A stretch of 64,000 nucleotides of DNA from Pseudisothecium myosuroides (GCA_951799445.1 OX637288.1:2792501-2856500); one strand, 5' to 3'; positions 32,073-44,802 are shown, counted from the stretch's first letter. The notes: generated from the sequence alone by a model not told the origin. Numbers and translations are program-made.

Positions 32073-32656
32073 AGCGCACTGTCCCAGAAAACCCGCCAAG
32101 ATGGGATCCGGACCGTTGCTATATTAAGACCATGGAACACAAGCAATCCTTAAATCAAGCAGGTTCTGAATGCGTCCCCTATCTAGGACTGAGCGACATG
32201 CTTCTTGAAATATCTATTTCTGCCATTGATTTGATGAGGTAGGTAGGCTTAGATGCACGCTTTCTGGGCCAGTTACCTTACCCATTGGCCGCCGTCCTCG
32301 TAATGGTCTGGTTCTCATGCTGCTCATTCTCTGGCTAAAAATGGTTTAAGAAGGAAAAAAGCTTAGCTTTTGCAGTTTGCTTGTTACGAAGGTAAACCAC
32401 CGTCCACCGATGATGGGCAAATAACTGATGACGGACAAACCCCTCGTGACATGCAAACCCCCCCTCGACACACAAACCATCCGTGACCGGCAAACCCATA
32501 TGACAGAATGATCCATTTTAGTCTTGCAATGATCCATGCTAGATTTTTTCCAATAACCCCTAAACGCCTCAATCTTTTTTTGACTTTTTACACATTTTTG
32601 CTTACATCTTTGAATAGAAATATCATTAACCAGAATTTCATGAATGTGCTTGTTGT

Positions 32657-33583
32657 CCCCTAAAGGATCGGATTGCGTTTTTTGGGTTTATAGAAATTTT
32701 AGGCAGGTACGTGTGACTAGCGGTTTGCATATTTTAAGCTGAAATTTTAATAGAAGGTGGGGACAAGGAATATCTTTCATATGCACTAAATTTCATGACA
32801 TTTGGAAATAGGAGTCAAAAGTTATGGCCAAATATGTTCCTTTTTTTCGTAACTGGGCAGTCCGGGCAGATCAGAATAAATCACTTTTTTCAAAAATAAA
32901 AATTTGAAATTGATTTTCTAGAGTTATATATACATGGAAAGCTTTGAATCATTCCATTTCAACCAATGAATCAAAAGTTATGAGGACTTTTAGTTTGCGG
33001 GCATATATGCATTCTCTACTTTGAAATAAACTTTGAAGTCGTTTATTTAACTCAATTTTTAATATTTTTTGAAAAAAATAAAATCGTAGAATGTAGATTG
33101 TTTATTACAACATTACAACCGTTGGGATTGACATTTTTTAATTCTATAATTAAATTCTTAACAATTTAGTATTTTGAACATTCTCTAAGTCTTTCTACTC
33201 ACTATTTTTTCCTATATGTTGTACAATTCCAAATGATGTGAAATTTTTCAAGCATATAGCCAACTTGTTTAGGAAACTGAATTAAAAAAAGCACCACCAT
33301 TTTTTACATTTTTACATTGAAAGGTAAGCTTGTGAAGTGCAGCTGCGCGATTTTTTGCAGGGTTGAAAAAATGGTTTAGTAAATTTGAATACTTAGACTT
33401 TATGATCCACACGGTGAAAATGTGAAATTTTCTGAAAATTTTACCACATGTTGTCAAGGCATCATAATACAAGATCCTATAGTTACATGTGTCAAAAACA
33501 AAATTCCAAAAATTTGGTAGTTGTCTTAGAAATGGCAATTTTGGAGCATTTTTTGTGAACACATAGTCATGGAACTTTAGGGA
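32657..33583 (+). mobile_element. TTAA transposon B2 (927 bp)
   Basis: Starts CCCCTAAAGGATCGG and ends GAACTTTAGGGA, followed by TTAA at 33584-33587. The left flank reads TTGT, so the left target copy has mutated. The body is collinear with B1. Confidence 0.75.
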
Positions 33584-33719
33584 TTAAGGAAGGTTGTCTT
33601 TTTTAGATTCAAGTGTTACATTAGATGAATGAGAAGTTGGTTGGACTATAGAGTGCCTTGAAGCCCTCTGTTCATCGTCAAGAATATGGACATCAGAGCA
33701 CTTTAGAGATAAATGAAAT

Positions 33720-34380
33720 TTGGAATACACTAGGTTGAGTCAGCAGTCATAATCAATATCTTTGGGTGATGGTGATGGAGTGCTCAATGATTGCAAATAA
33801 TAGGAGCTTCCAATTGTTTAGAGAAAACTCATCAAAGCAAGTGACCTTTTCAAGCCTTCATGTTGTGGTCATGTTGTAGGAAATGTTGTAGTGACCATAG
33901 TAGGAAATATTGTGATTGCTTTAGGGGAGTAAAATGACCATTATAGTTACACTTTTGTTGGTTTGGGGGTAGATGGGCATTTTTGTTAAAATGGCGATAT
34001 TTTTTTTAAATGGCATGAGAATAGTTCAAAACGGCCATTCCAAAATCTATACTTGTCCTAGATGGTTCAGAACGGCTGTTCTAAAATCTATATTTGTCCT
34101 AGATGGTGAAAATGGCATTTTGTCAAAGTGGCACTTGGAATATCACCATTATTTTTAACGAAATTGCCCATGTAGTTAAAAGACTCTTTTAGGCCAATTA
34201 GGCGATACATTTTGAAAATTCATAACAATTCACATTTTGATATTTAGGAATAAAATTTTAATATTCTCCCCATTTCTCATATTTGTCTTTATATGAAGAA
34301 AGAAAAATTGAAAAATTTCTAACAATGCCAACAAGGCAAATCGGTCATTCTACTTATTGCCAAAGGGTGGTTTACATATA
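33720..34380 (+). repeat. Repeat H with a small nested MITE
   Basis: Matches 9480-9700 plus 11029-11225 and part of 60640-60980. At about 33974-34171 it is interrupted by an element with terminal repeats ATGGGCATTTTTGTTAAAAT and AACGAAATTGCCCAT, flanked by GTAG or TAG. That element has an internal duplicate CTATACTTGTCCTAGATGGT. The stretch 34381-34895 shows nothing recognisable. Confidence 0.5.
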
Positions 34381-34895
34381 AAATAACTCTACACCCAAAA
34401 TTGTACAAACAAACAATTTAGCATGGTTTTCATTATTAGAGTTAATCGTAAAGTGTATACAATGCGGGACTAGGAGCCAGAATTTGAGAAAAATACAAGA
34501 TGAAACTCTTTGGAGCACCAAAACTAGAATCTGATGGAGTTTGGTGTTGAGTTCCTTTTGCACTATTCATAGTTGAACCTTCCTTTGATACCCATTTACA
34601 AATACATGACAAACTTTACAATTAACTTTATTGTATTGAAATTTTTTTGTGGGATCTTGTTGGAAGTCAAAAGGGGATTCTAGATTCCCTTAGAATGCAT
34701 TTTCGGACACTGTATGAATAAATTATGAATTTTCAAAGTACTGAAAATAGGATTTATAGTAACCAACTATAGACTCTCATGAATAGTGGAAGAATCTAGA
34801 CTCTGAGGTTTTATAAAGCAATTGAAATTAGATGTAGGTACCTCACCAAGTTTGTAAGTTATAGCCCATCTAAGCTGCAGTCGCCAAATACAGTA

Positions 34896-36430
34896 GTATG
34901 AAAACGTATGTCCTAATAAACACCAGTAGTATGCCTTGTGCCATTGCTACAACCAAAATCAAAATAAAAGTATTTTTTTAATTTTTTTTAATTCATAACT
35001 TTTTTGAAAATCAATAACTTTTACCTCGTAGGTTCAAACGCAATAAAATTAAGCTTGTGCACCCTTCCTTGCAGAAAGCTTTCAAATACTCCCTCTGTCC
35101 CATTAAAAACCTCCAAGTTTCTTTTCCATGAGGGATTAACTGTATTTTTAGTATTTGCACCGGAAATGCATGCATTCAAGAAGCAGAAAACCATTCTCCA
35201 AATCTTTGCAAAAGTTGCAAAAGTTGAAACGTTGTGATTTAGACACCTACAATCCACGCAGTTTTAGTCATATTTGAACATAATCTGTGGATGCTGTCAA
35301 CAGTTCATGAATAGACAGTTTTCAAGAAACTTGGTCCACAGGTAGATTGGCTTCACGAATATCTGCTTCAAGAATTGCCGCTTGGATCCACAAATGCATC
35401 CCTTGACTTCAAGAAGTGCCGCTTTGGATCAAAAGTTTATAGTTACGAGGATAGGCACCCAGTCTTACTGCCACCCTTTCGCACGCGTACTAAGCTATGT
35501 TTGCGTTTCAGCAAAGTTAACTTGTGGTCGCTGCAGAGTATATCTCGCTCATTGTCACCCCCCTCGCTCGGTATTGCGTCACCAAGCTACGTTTTACAGA
35601 CTTGCATGAAGTGGTGCGAAGCAAACCCTTGATTGTTTGCTACAAACACTAGGTCTCACACGATCTGATGGAATAGAGATTGGAGTATGATAGATTGGGT
35701 TTGAGATCTATGCAAAATTTGCCCCCATGTTGTCGTTCAACATGGGCCATGCTTACTGAGTGGTCGAAATCAAGAAATGAAGTTTTTTAATGGGACACTA
35801 ACAAAGCCTGATTTGGAGGTTTTTAGTGGGACAGAGGGAGTAGTTTAAAGAATGCAACTGGGGGACACACAATCCAAAAGATCTTACCATAACAAATAAA
35901 ACAAATAAATAAAACAAAACAAATTGCCTAACTTAAGGTATAGGCTAGTGTGCATGCTTACCGTTGCTACAGCCAAAATAAAAGTAAAAGTAATTTTTTC
36001 ATTTTTTTTTATAATTCAATAACTTTTACACCATAGGTCCAAACATCAAGCATCAAAGTCCATGCACCCCTCCTCATGGAGGACTTTCCAACGGTACCAA
36101 GAATGTGACCAGAGGACCCACGGTTCAGGAAATCTCACCGTAACAAACAGAACAAATAAATAGCCAAGTTAAAGTACGGACTAGCATGCCTTATGTTGTT
36201 GCCACCTTCAAAATAAAAGTAAAAAGTAATTTTCTATAATTTAAGGTCCAAAAATAAATCTAAAATCTAAAAAATTTACGCCATAGGTCCAAACACAACG
36301 AAACAAAGTCCATGCACCCCTCCTTGTAAAGAGCTTTCTGACTGTACAAAGAATATGACCAAAGGATATACGGTCCTGGAGATCAAAGTGTAACAAACAA
36401 ACAAAACAAACAATCTAATTTAAGATATGG
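34896..36430 (-). repeat. Cluster of reverse-orientation D repeats
   Basis: About four units (GTAAAAGTAATTTTT, ATAACTTTTACACCATAGG, CCATGCACCCCTCC, TTTCCAACGGTACCAAG, GTAACAAACA). A Stowaway-type element splits one unit at 35089-35840. Part of the cluster is mirrored at 59698-59955. Confidence 0.6.
35089..35840. mobile_element. Stowaway-like Tc1/mariner element (752 bp)
   Basis: Classic ends CTCCCTCTGTCCCATTAAAA and TTTTTAGTGGGACAGAGGGAG, flanked by TA at 35087-35088 and 35841-35842. It is inserted in a D unit. The interior is GC-richer than the flanks, but I find no DDE transposase motifs, so it is probably non-autonomous. Confidence 0.85.
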
Positions 36431-36434
36431 ACTA

Positions 36435-38245
36435 AGGTAGGAATATTATGAACGGTTAAAAATTAAGTATTTTAATAGCTTGTAGGATATGAAAAATTCC
36501 TTAAGAAATAGAGTTTAATATGCACGCAAAAACAAGGATTAGGAAGTATGCAAAAAAAAGATTTTTTTTCTCCTAAAGAATGACTATTTTATTCAACATA
36601 AATGGATGATTATAAGAAATACTTCACGTTTTTGGCTCAAAAATGCAATTTTTGGCCATAGAACTGGCAATACTACCAATATCATGTGTCAGCAACGCCT
36701 CTGTAGATCTAAACTGTTGATTCAGTAGTCAGTACTATGAAGTACTACGTAGTATTATAGACTATTGTGGGGTACTACATAAGCCACTAGGAGCAAAAAA
36801 TAGTAGAAAAGGGGTCTATAAACCTTTTCATTTTTAGTAATTAAAAAAAAATTGAAAAAATTCCATTAAAAAATCCATTTAGCTAGAGAAGATTGCGCTT
36901 GCATTGCACCATAGAATTAATGTAGGAACTTTTTTCTCTCTTCGTAGCCTTCATGCAAAGGAAACCCGTATACGCAACCAAGATGTTGTTATTTTCATAA
37001 AAACTTGTCATTAGTCCTTGTAATATTAGTAGACCTCCAACATATCCATTTTGTGGCTTCAAATTTGAATTTTTTGGATAAAAAATAGGACTATAAAACT
37101 CTAAAATGGCCCAGGTGGGTTGTTGCAAGAATGACTAGCTATTTTTGTTCCATTTTGGTCAGTATTCCTAGCACTATGAGCTTTTGCATACAAATTTTTA
37201 AAAATAAAATAAAATAAGAAAAACTAGTATTACATTAAAAATAGAAAATCAGAAAATTTTCATAGCTCAAAAAAATGTAGGTCAAAAGTTATTCACGAAA
37301 AAGAATGAGCTGAAATTTTGAAGAAAATACACTCTGACATTTCAATTTGTAAAAAATAGGAAAAACAATTTTCCAAGAAATTGAAAAGTGGCCATACGGG
37401 AAGATTTCATGGTGAAGAGATTTCATCCCAAAATCGATCTTGAAACCATCTTCAATGTTAAAAATTGCGCGCACAAAGAAGCCCTCTTTGCATGGACATA
37501 GACGACATAAAATAAAATATTTTTAAATTTGTCGTAGTAGAAACATGACTTCCTACTATGGGAATAGACCATAAAAGTTTTAGCTCTATATCATTAAATT
37601 TGGAGACTCCACGGTACTAAAAAACCTTAAAACTCAAAACGTGACATATTAGTTTAATTGGATTTTAAATATAAAAAAGTTTGTGAATTTTTGTGAAAAA
37701 TGTGAGACATGATAACACTCAAGAGAGGCCTCTTCAAAAAAAGTTTCAAATTCATGCAAGTCATGCTTTAAAAGTTATCACAAAAGATAACTTCGGCACT
37801 CCCGTTGTGACAATGTTCTAGTATTGTTTTTTCTTGCAATGACCCATGTAGACACCCGATTGGGGGCAATTTAAAAATAGTAAAATAATTTGAAAAAACT
37901 TGAAAAAAATACTCAATGTTTGCAACTACGCATGTACTTTCATTCCAAATTTCATGCAAAATGGACAAATGATGCAAAAGTTATGAGCAAAAAAAACACC
38001 CATCCAAGTAAGGGCAAGGGGATAAGAAACGGGACAAATATTTCTTACAACCACCCAAATGTGGATTCTTCAACTCGACCCCATTCTTGTCTCATAAAGT
38101 GGCTACCTTTGAAACTTATTCCTAACCAAGTGTGAGCCGATTAAATGCGAGCAAATCAAATCTGTTTCAGAGCTAGCTATTATTGGTTTCAAGACACCCT
38201 ACTTTGCCATTAGAGGTGGGGTAACCATTATTGATATTCCTACCT
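36435..38245 (+). mobile_element. AGGTAGGAAT-type TA element, enlarged by E1
   Basis: TA at 36433-36434 and 38246-38247, ends AGGTAGGAATATTATGAACG and TTGATATTCCTACCT. Without E1 it corresponds to the 367-bp element at 59331-59697 in opposite orientation. Confidence 0.7.
36604..38056 (+). mobile_element. Element E1 (1453 bp) with AAAT target duplication
   Basis: Flanked by AAAT at 36600-36603 and 38057-38060. Ends GGATGATTATAAGAAATACTT and AAATATTTCTTACAACCACCC. The relative at 59331-59697 keeps the uninterrupted target (ATATAAATGTGG, read on the minus strand). No coding frame found. Confidence 0.7.
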
Positions 38246-38247
38246 TA

Positions 38248-38888
38248 GTCGTAGCTGCAATGAAACCTATCTCATTTGCCCTAGAAAAAAGAGACATAAC
38301 ATTGTATAACTAGGCAATGATCCTCCCCCATGTTGGGATGACATCATGCCCCTATGCTACATGCTTGGGAGAACCTTATCATGCTTGGCTGAAGAGCCTC
38401 AAGGCACAATTTTATTCACTCTGTAGGGGTCTCGTTTTCAAAAGGAGCCCCGGCCTCATTGGTAAATAATCGGTTCTGGAGTGAAAAGAACAATTCCCAA
38501 TTGACTGCCGATGAAGGCAATGAAATCTCACTCATCTGTAAATCTGCTTTTTCCAACTTTGTGTGAACGGAAAACCGTTACGGCAAACTTATGAGTGAAC
38601 AAACTTTAGAACCTCTTTCATATCTTGTAAAAAGCAAGCCCTGAATATTATAGATTCCGTCTCCCATTGGAACAAACACAACATCATACTCCATAGAATA
38701 TAAATCCACTGTACTGTACAGTAGAAAAAGAAACCAATGCAAAGATGTGGGAGATGATGATGTAGTGTTCAGCTTGTGTCCTCCTCTGAAGCCTCCAAGT
38801 GAATTACTGTACCTGCAACAATCATCATCCCTTATTAATTTATATTTTCAATATTTTTGTTTCCAATGATAGCCCAAGAAAAAGAAAA
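38248..38888. repeat. Segment duplicated in inverted orientation at 58860-59329
   Basis: Long matches such as CATCTCCCATTGGAACAAAC on the other strand, ATGAAATCTCACTCATCTGT and TTTATATTTTCAATATTTTT. This copy is longer. A stretch read on the minus strand (VDLYSMEYDVVFVPMGDGI) is open here but stops in the other copy, so I do not call a gene. Confidence 0.6.
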
Positions 38889-39540
38889 TTTCATTGCCAA
38901 AAGAGGAAAGCATGCCATGGCTGTAGATCTTGCAGATATTAACCCTTTAACACCTAGAATTGGGCTATGATTTTACAATACAAAACAACCTACATATAGT
39001 ATATTTGGCCTTAAAGGAATTGAGACAAATGACTGTAGTTATAAACTGAGCTTCAATGATTGACTGGGATGCTAATGATTAAGCTAAGTCAATGGATGCG
39101 GCTTCAAGGGAAGGGAAGGGAAGGTAACTGTCCATCTATGGGCAAAGGGAAGGGAGCCAACCATTTGCATGCAAAGAAGTCTGACAAAGATGAATCAAAG
39201 CTTTCATTGCCAAAAGAGGAAAGCATGCCATGGCCGTAGATCTTGCAGATATTAACCCTTTAACGCCTAGAATTGGGTTATGGTTTTACAATAGAAAACA
39301 ACCTACATATAGTATATTTGAGCCTTAAAGGAATTGAGACAAGTGACTGCAATTATAAACTGAGCTTCAATGATTGACTGGGATGCTAATGATTGACTGG
39401 GATGCTAATGATTAAGCTAAGTCAATGGATGCAGCTTCAAGGGAAGGGAAGGAAACCGACCATCTATGGGCAAAGGGAAAGGAGCCATCCATCTGCATGC
39501 AAAGAAGTTTGACAAAGATGAGTCAAAGCTTTCATTGGGA
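38889..39540 (+). repeat. Tandem duplication of about 312 bp
   Basis: Two units start TTCATTGCCAAAAGAGG (38890 and 39203). Each contains TGGCTGTAGATCTTGCAGAT-like and AACAACCTACATATAG blocks. The second unit also repeats ATGATTGACTGGGATGCTA. The following 39541-39978 holds nothing recognisable. Confidence 0.7.
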
Positions 39541-39982
39541 TGACAGTCTTTCCTTGGAATGGGCAATCAATCCTTAGAATGGGCCACACAACATTAAACA
39601 CAAGGCATATTGCATGTTGAATTTTACCAGCTAAGAACATCGTCACCAGTTCTACAAATTTGGACCATGACATGAAGAAGTGGTAAAGCACTTGCCACCT
39701 CATGAGATGTGGCGGTGCACTCTAAACCCAATGCTTTGCACCAACCACCCTTTAAAGTCCTCACTAAAGCCTCTCCCATGTCTTCTCACACCTTTCACTA
39801 CCTTCCACGTCCTCCATTAAGACCATAGTCAAAGTTGACCAAGTTGGCGTGAATGTAATATTGCCTGCAACAAAGGCCCTCGATTACTGAGCAGATTGGC
39901 TGTAATAGTAACTTCACAAGTTGCAATGCTAGGGGCTCCCGCTTTTGCGGAGAGCAAAAGAGAATCCGCCAACATTGATTAA

Positions 39983-40915
39983 CCCCTAAAGGCCCAAGGT
40001 CTTTTTTCTGCCAAAAAACACTGAAAACTGCCATTTCTTTAGCAAAAAGTAAAAAAAAATTAAAATTGTTTTTTTTTCACATCTAATCGTAGGATCTTAC
40101 ACCTAATTGGTATGAGAATGTGTGGAAAAAATTTCAGAATTTTTGACCGCATAGATTGCAAGATATCTGCGTTTAAAGTGGAAAAAACAAGTTTTTCAGC
40201 ACATTGCGGGACCAGATTTTTTGACTTTAAACTTTTTTAACTTAAAATTTTTGCACTACAACGTTTTGAGCTTTAAATCTTTATAGTGGAGAATTGAGTT
40301 GAGAGTCTAGGAAAAAAAAAAAATTCAAAAAAACTTAATTATCATTCTTAAACAAATTGTTAAGTAGAAGTAGGTACAAGATAGAAGGAAAATCTAAAAT
40401 ATTCATATATTTTAGATGGAATTAAAATACACTAATCCCAATGGTGAGATTGTTCTAGCAAGTAAACTAAACCATTGCAAAAAAAAAAATTGAAAAATTA
40501 CAAAAAATGCATTCCGAAATGAATCCCAAAAGTTATTTTTTTCAAGAAGATGCTCTAACTGCCCAAAAAACAAGAATGTCCATAACTTCCTCATAACAAA
40601 TCCAAATGAAATGAATCAAAGCTTTCCAGATAGACAAAAATATAATCTATGAGAAAAAAATATTAAAAAGAAAAATTCAAATTTTTGTCCCTTTTTTTTT
40701 TGCTGCCCGGGCTGCCCCCCGTCCCCTGTTTTCAGCTTATTTGGTCATAACTTTTTTTCTCAGGCACCGATTGAGAAAAAAATTATATTCCCACAAAGCT
40801 TATCAGTTTTTCTATCTTCAAAAAAAAGTTTCAAAATATCAGGACAAAATCTCAGCCTGTAGGTACCTGCCCAAAATCCCACTTGTCCCCCGAAGGGACA
40901 ATGGGCCTTTAGGGG
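39983..40915 (+). mobile_element. TTAA transposon A3 (933 bp)
   Basis: TTAA at 39979-39982 and 40916-40919, ends CCCCTAAAGGCCCA and TGGGCCTTTAGGGG. Both ends carry the matching GGCCCA variant of the terminal repeat. Collinear with A1 and A2. Confidence 0.85.
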
Positions 40916-40919
40916 TTAA

Positions 40920-41566
40920 GGGCGGGCTAACATGTTGGCCCGGTGGGCAAAGCTACACTTAATCTAAGGAATAAGACAAAATAGGCTCAACCAATTGTCT
41001 TGCCAAGGTGGACAAGCAAAAAAGGAAGAGTTCTTATTTTAAGTGAATTGGTGGACAATTCCATTGATGAAGGCCAATCAATTTTGAAGGAATCTAATAT
41101 GTGTCGAATTCTTATAAAATTCCTCCCTCCACCAAGTCCACTTGAAAGTGCAAATAACAATTCCATGTGTAGCACACTTGTTACATGCTAGCCTGGTGGG
41201 CAAAATGCATGTAACAAGGCCCTAACAATGTTATGTAGAGTTTGTCATTTTGCTAGCAACCAGTCGGAGCCAAGTGGACTTGCTACCCCTTTGACAGTTT
41301 TGCTAAGCACTCCGACACTCCGGGTCCTGCACACACAAAACACATGACCCCCACTCCTTTTCCCGGCAAAACAAAGGTAGAGTACGGTGGCTGAATAAGC
41401 ACCGACCCTCACGGCACGGTAGAAACACTGTATCGTCACTTTTCTGGTACCGTCGGTAGTCCAAGCCACCGCTGGACTTACCGTCACTCAAGACAGTTTT
41501 GCTGAGCACACAGCCCACCGACAGGTGGTGATGTCAATGGGCCACACACTAGAGATATTCATTAAC
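40920..41566. other. Stretch without a recognised gene
   Basis: Moderately GC-rich patches (41230-41530) include CAGTTTTGCTGAGCACACAG, related to 12130 and 18540. No open frame with recognisable similarity. Confidence 0.3.
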
Positions 41567-41572
41567 CCTTAA

Positions 41573-42747
41573 CCCCTAAAGGACCAAGGTCGTTTTTCTG
41601 CCAAAAAGCAGTGAAAACTGCCATTTCTGTTGCATTCAATGAAGAAACAATAAAAAAAATGTTTTTTTGAAATCTGACCGTAGGATCTTCTACTTTACTT
41701 GTCTTAGATGATGTGGTGAAAATTTCACAAAGTTTGACCGTACGGATTGAAAGTTATGAGTGTTCAAAGTTGGGATTTTTTTTTTTTTTCAACCCTGCCC
41801 TACAATTTCAGCCGGCTTTGACCACTTCTACAGGAAAAAAATTGCTCTATACAAAGTTGAGCTTTAATTCTTCCATGTAGGAAACCATGTTAGGTATGTG
41901 TGGAACAATTTTCAGACAAATTCAAGTAGTACAACATATCGGAAAAATTCTTGCAATGCAAGAAGCTGCTGAAAGTTCCATATACATTAGGCGATATTGC
42001 AAACATTATGTACATTTCATAAATTTGAATTAGTCAAATCTGAACGGTGACAAGCAAGAGATAATTTTTTTTTATAATTTTTTCTTATAGCATGGAAAAA
42101 AAAATTCCAAAAATAAATAAATTTAAGAACTCAAAAATCCCAAAAAGGTGGGAGGGGCTGAAATTTTAAATGGGCTGCTGTAAACCCAAAGCCCGGCCAT
42201 GTTCAGGCTGGGTCTCCTCCCACTTCCCTGTCCATGGGTTGAGGGGAGGGCTGCCAAGCCTGGGTGGCAGTCAGCTCCCGGTTGGCAGTTGGCTGCATGC
42301 TCCTGGCTGGCAGGCCCGGGTTGGCAGCAGCTCCCGACTCCCAGCTCCCCTTTGCCCAAGGCTGCCATGCGTCACTCCTCCCCGCCGGCTTCATGTCTCT
42401 TCTGCCATTGGTGGCGGCCTGGAGCACGGCATGTCAGGACAGGAAGCCGAGATTTGGCCTTCTTCCTCCCACCCAATCTCTTGCCCGTAAGGAATGCCCC
42501 CATTTCAGTCAACGCCGTCCCAGTGGCCACAGGCCTTGCCCGGACTGCCCCTCTTCCCCTAGTTTGTCAAAAAATGCCCATAACTTTTTGCTACAAACTC
42601 CAAACTAGGAAAAAATTATATTGCCAAGTAGCTCTCTCAATTCCCCACCTCCACTAAAAAATTCAGAAAATCTTATGCATTTCTCCACCCGTAGGTACAT
42701 GCCCGAAATTCCATTTGTCCCCCAAAGGGACAATGGTCCTTTAGGGG
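41573..42747 (+). mobile_element. TTAA transposon A4 (1175 bp) with GC-rich insert
   Basis: TTAA at 41569-41572 and 42748-42751, ends CCCCTAAAGGACCA and TGGTCCTTTAGGGG. Where A1-A3 have the short GCTGCCCGGGCTGCC block, A4 has about 400 bp of GC-rich sequence (42165-42565). A 152-codon frame crosses that insert, but overlapping frames on both strands are equally open, as expected in low-stop GC-rich DNA. Confidence 0.75.
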
Positions 42748-42804
42748 TTAAATGATGGCCGTTTCCCGGCCAATGAATGACAAAAAAATCTTTCTATGTA
42801 GGAC

Positions 42805-42915
42805 CATTAGAAGAAAAATGGGCCCTCGGGAGGGCTGTGAGTTCCCGGACAGCAGGGAACGCTGTCCGGAAAAACGGAAAAAAAAAATTTGAAAAAAAAA
42901 AAAAAAAAAAAAAAA

Positions 42916-42946
<31 letters not shown>

Positions 42947-43339
42947 GCCAGTAAACAGGGAGCCTTATCAGGCCAGCGAACTGGCGGGACAGTTCACTAA
43001 AATAATATAAAAAATATTAAAATAATATTAATATTAAAATAAATACAAAATCTCAAAATTCTGAAATCTGATGTGGCCGAAATAATCCTCGTCAGCCATA
43101 ATCATTATTTTATTATTATTTTATTTAACATTTTAATTTTTTTTAATTTTTTTTTAATTTTTTTTAATTTTTTTAATTTTTTAATTTTAATTTTAATTTT
43201 TTTATTGTGGCCACTATTCATCAATGATGATGAATAGTGGCCATTGTCCCTCAAAGGGGCTGTGAGTTCCATTGTGGGGAACTCACAGCTCCCTTAAAAA
43301 GGGAAGGAGCCCTCTCGAGGGCCCATTTTTCTTCTAATG
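42805..43339. mobile_element. MITE with 30-bp ends CATTAGAAGAAAAATGGGCC (535 bp)
   Basis: Inverted ends CATTAGAAGAAAAATGGGCC and GGCCCATTTTTCTTCTAATG enclose inverted GTGAGTTCC blocks. Inside are an A-run meeting a T-run (about 42893-42946), AT-only low-complexity sequence (43010-43205) and a hairpin TGGCCACTATTCATCA (43208-43243). No target duplication is clear. Confidence 0.7.
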
Positions 43340-44040
43340 ATAAGTGCAATTGTTCATCATTGGAATTTTGTGCGAAAAATGGGAGACCTTCCACACTAGT
43401 TTGACTTTGAATGAGTTTTTTTGGTTATTTTTAAGTAGATGATGTCACACGGTACCAAATGGAATAATTTTGATGGTCACTTGCCCGGCATTTAAGGCCC
43501 GGGTACTTCACTAGTGGTTACTTTAGAAACAACTTGACTTTTGAAATGTACTCTAGGATACATTTTAAATGTTGGAGTTAATAATTAAAAAAATATTCAC
43601 GTTATCCTTGCATCACTTTTTTGAAGCGTATTGTGATTACAACTACTATATATAGTACATTGCAATGATCCATACTACATGGATTGTACATGTACACAAG
43701 GAATAATCTAAAAAAGAGGGGAGGAACATGCATGAGGAGCTTTTATTTTCCATTTGCAAGTAGACAAAGTAATGAACATCTCACTTTGGATTGCTATCCA
43801 TTCATTCACTCCAACTCATATCTGTGGCAAGCAATTTTCAAGGACACAATGTACACACTCAAGAGGGCAAGGTGTACGTGATGGAGCATCTCATATAATA
43901 CTACTTGTAGGATTTTTAGTTTCAATGCTCTTTTCTTCTATTCTACATGTATGATTCATTCGTACAATTTGCTTGGATAAATTGTTTGATATATGGTGTA
44001 TGTGTATATGCTATTTTTATGGGTTGTATTCAAAGAGTGC
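43340..44040. other. AT-rich stretch, nothing recognised
   Basis: No supported gene, repeat end or RNA. Confidence 0.35.
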
Positions 44041-44044
44041 ATAT

Positions 44045-44802
44045 GGGTGATTGCAAGAAACACTTGTCCTATTTCTTGTCCCCTTGCCCTCAAAAGTTGG
44101 CATTTTGCTCATAACTTTTGCATTGTTTGTCCACTTGGCATGAAATTTGGAATGAAGGTAGATGCTAAAGTTTCAGACCTTGAGTAATTTTTTCAAATTT
44201 TTTCAAATTAGTTTACTATTTTTAACCTGCCCCCAATTGGGTGTCTACCTTGGCCATTTTGGGTTTTTTTAGTCCTATTTTTGATCCAAAAATGCGAATT
44301 TGAAGCCACAAATTGGACATGTTTGAGGTCTACTAACATTACAAGGGCTGACGATGAGTTTTTATGAAAATAGCAACATGTTGATTGCACACAAGGGGTC
44401 AAATGACCTTCCTTTGCGCGAAAGCTACGAAGAGGGAAAAATTTTCTTTCATGAATTTTTTGGTGCAATGTGAGTGCAATCTTGTCTAGCAAAATGGCTT
44501 TTTTTATGAAATTTTTTTGAATTTTTTTTGAATTACTAAAAATGAAAAACTGCATAGACCCCTTTTCTGCTATTTTCTGCTCCCAGTGGCTTCTGTAGTA
44601 CTCCGTAGTAGTCGGTAGTACTACATAGTACAACATAGTACTGAATCAACGGTCTAGATCTGCAGGCGCCTAGGATCGACGGTTCAGATCTATCGGGGCG
44701 TTGCTAACACACAGTACTGGTAGTATTGCATAGTACTGCCAGTCCTATGGCCAAAAAATGCAGTTTTGACGAAAAAATGTGAAGTGTTTCTTGCAACTAC
44801 CC
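44045..44802 (-). mobile_element. Element E2 (758 bp) with ATAT flanks
   Basis: Ends GGGTGATTGCAAGAAACACTT and GAAGTGTTTCTTGCAACTACCC, flanked by ATAT on both sides. It is an inverted, shorter relative of E1. A run of GTAGTACT-like words (44590-44650) matches one in E1. Confidence 0.7.

Noticed and set aside
31732..32079. 115-codon minus-strand frame upstream of MTPSL2
   Set aside because: Its ATG lies 15 bp past the TATA box, upstream of any likely start site. The homologous leader of MTPSL1 lacks the ATG.
42199..42657. 152-codon open frame on the plus strand
   Set aside because: It lies in the GC-rich insert of TTAA element A4, where frames on both strands are equally open. No domain is visible, and its ends are element sequence.
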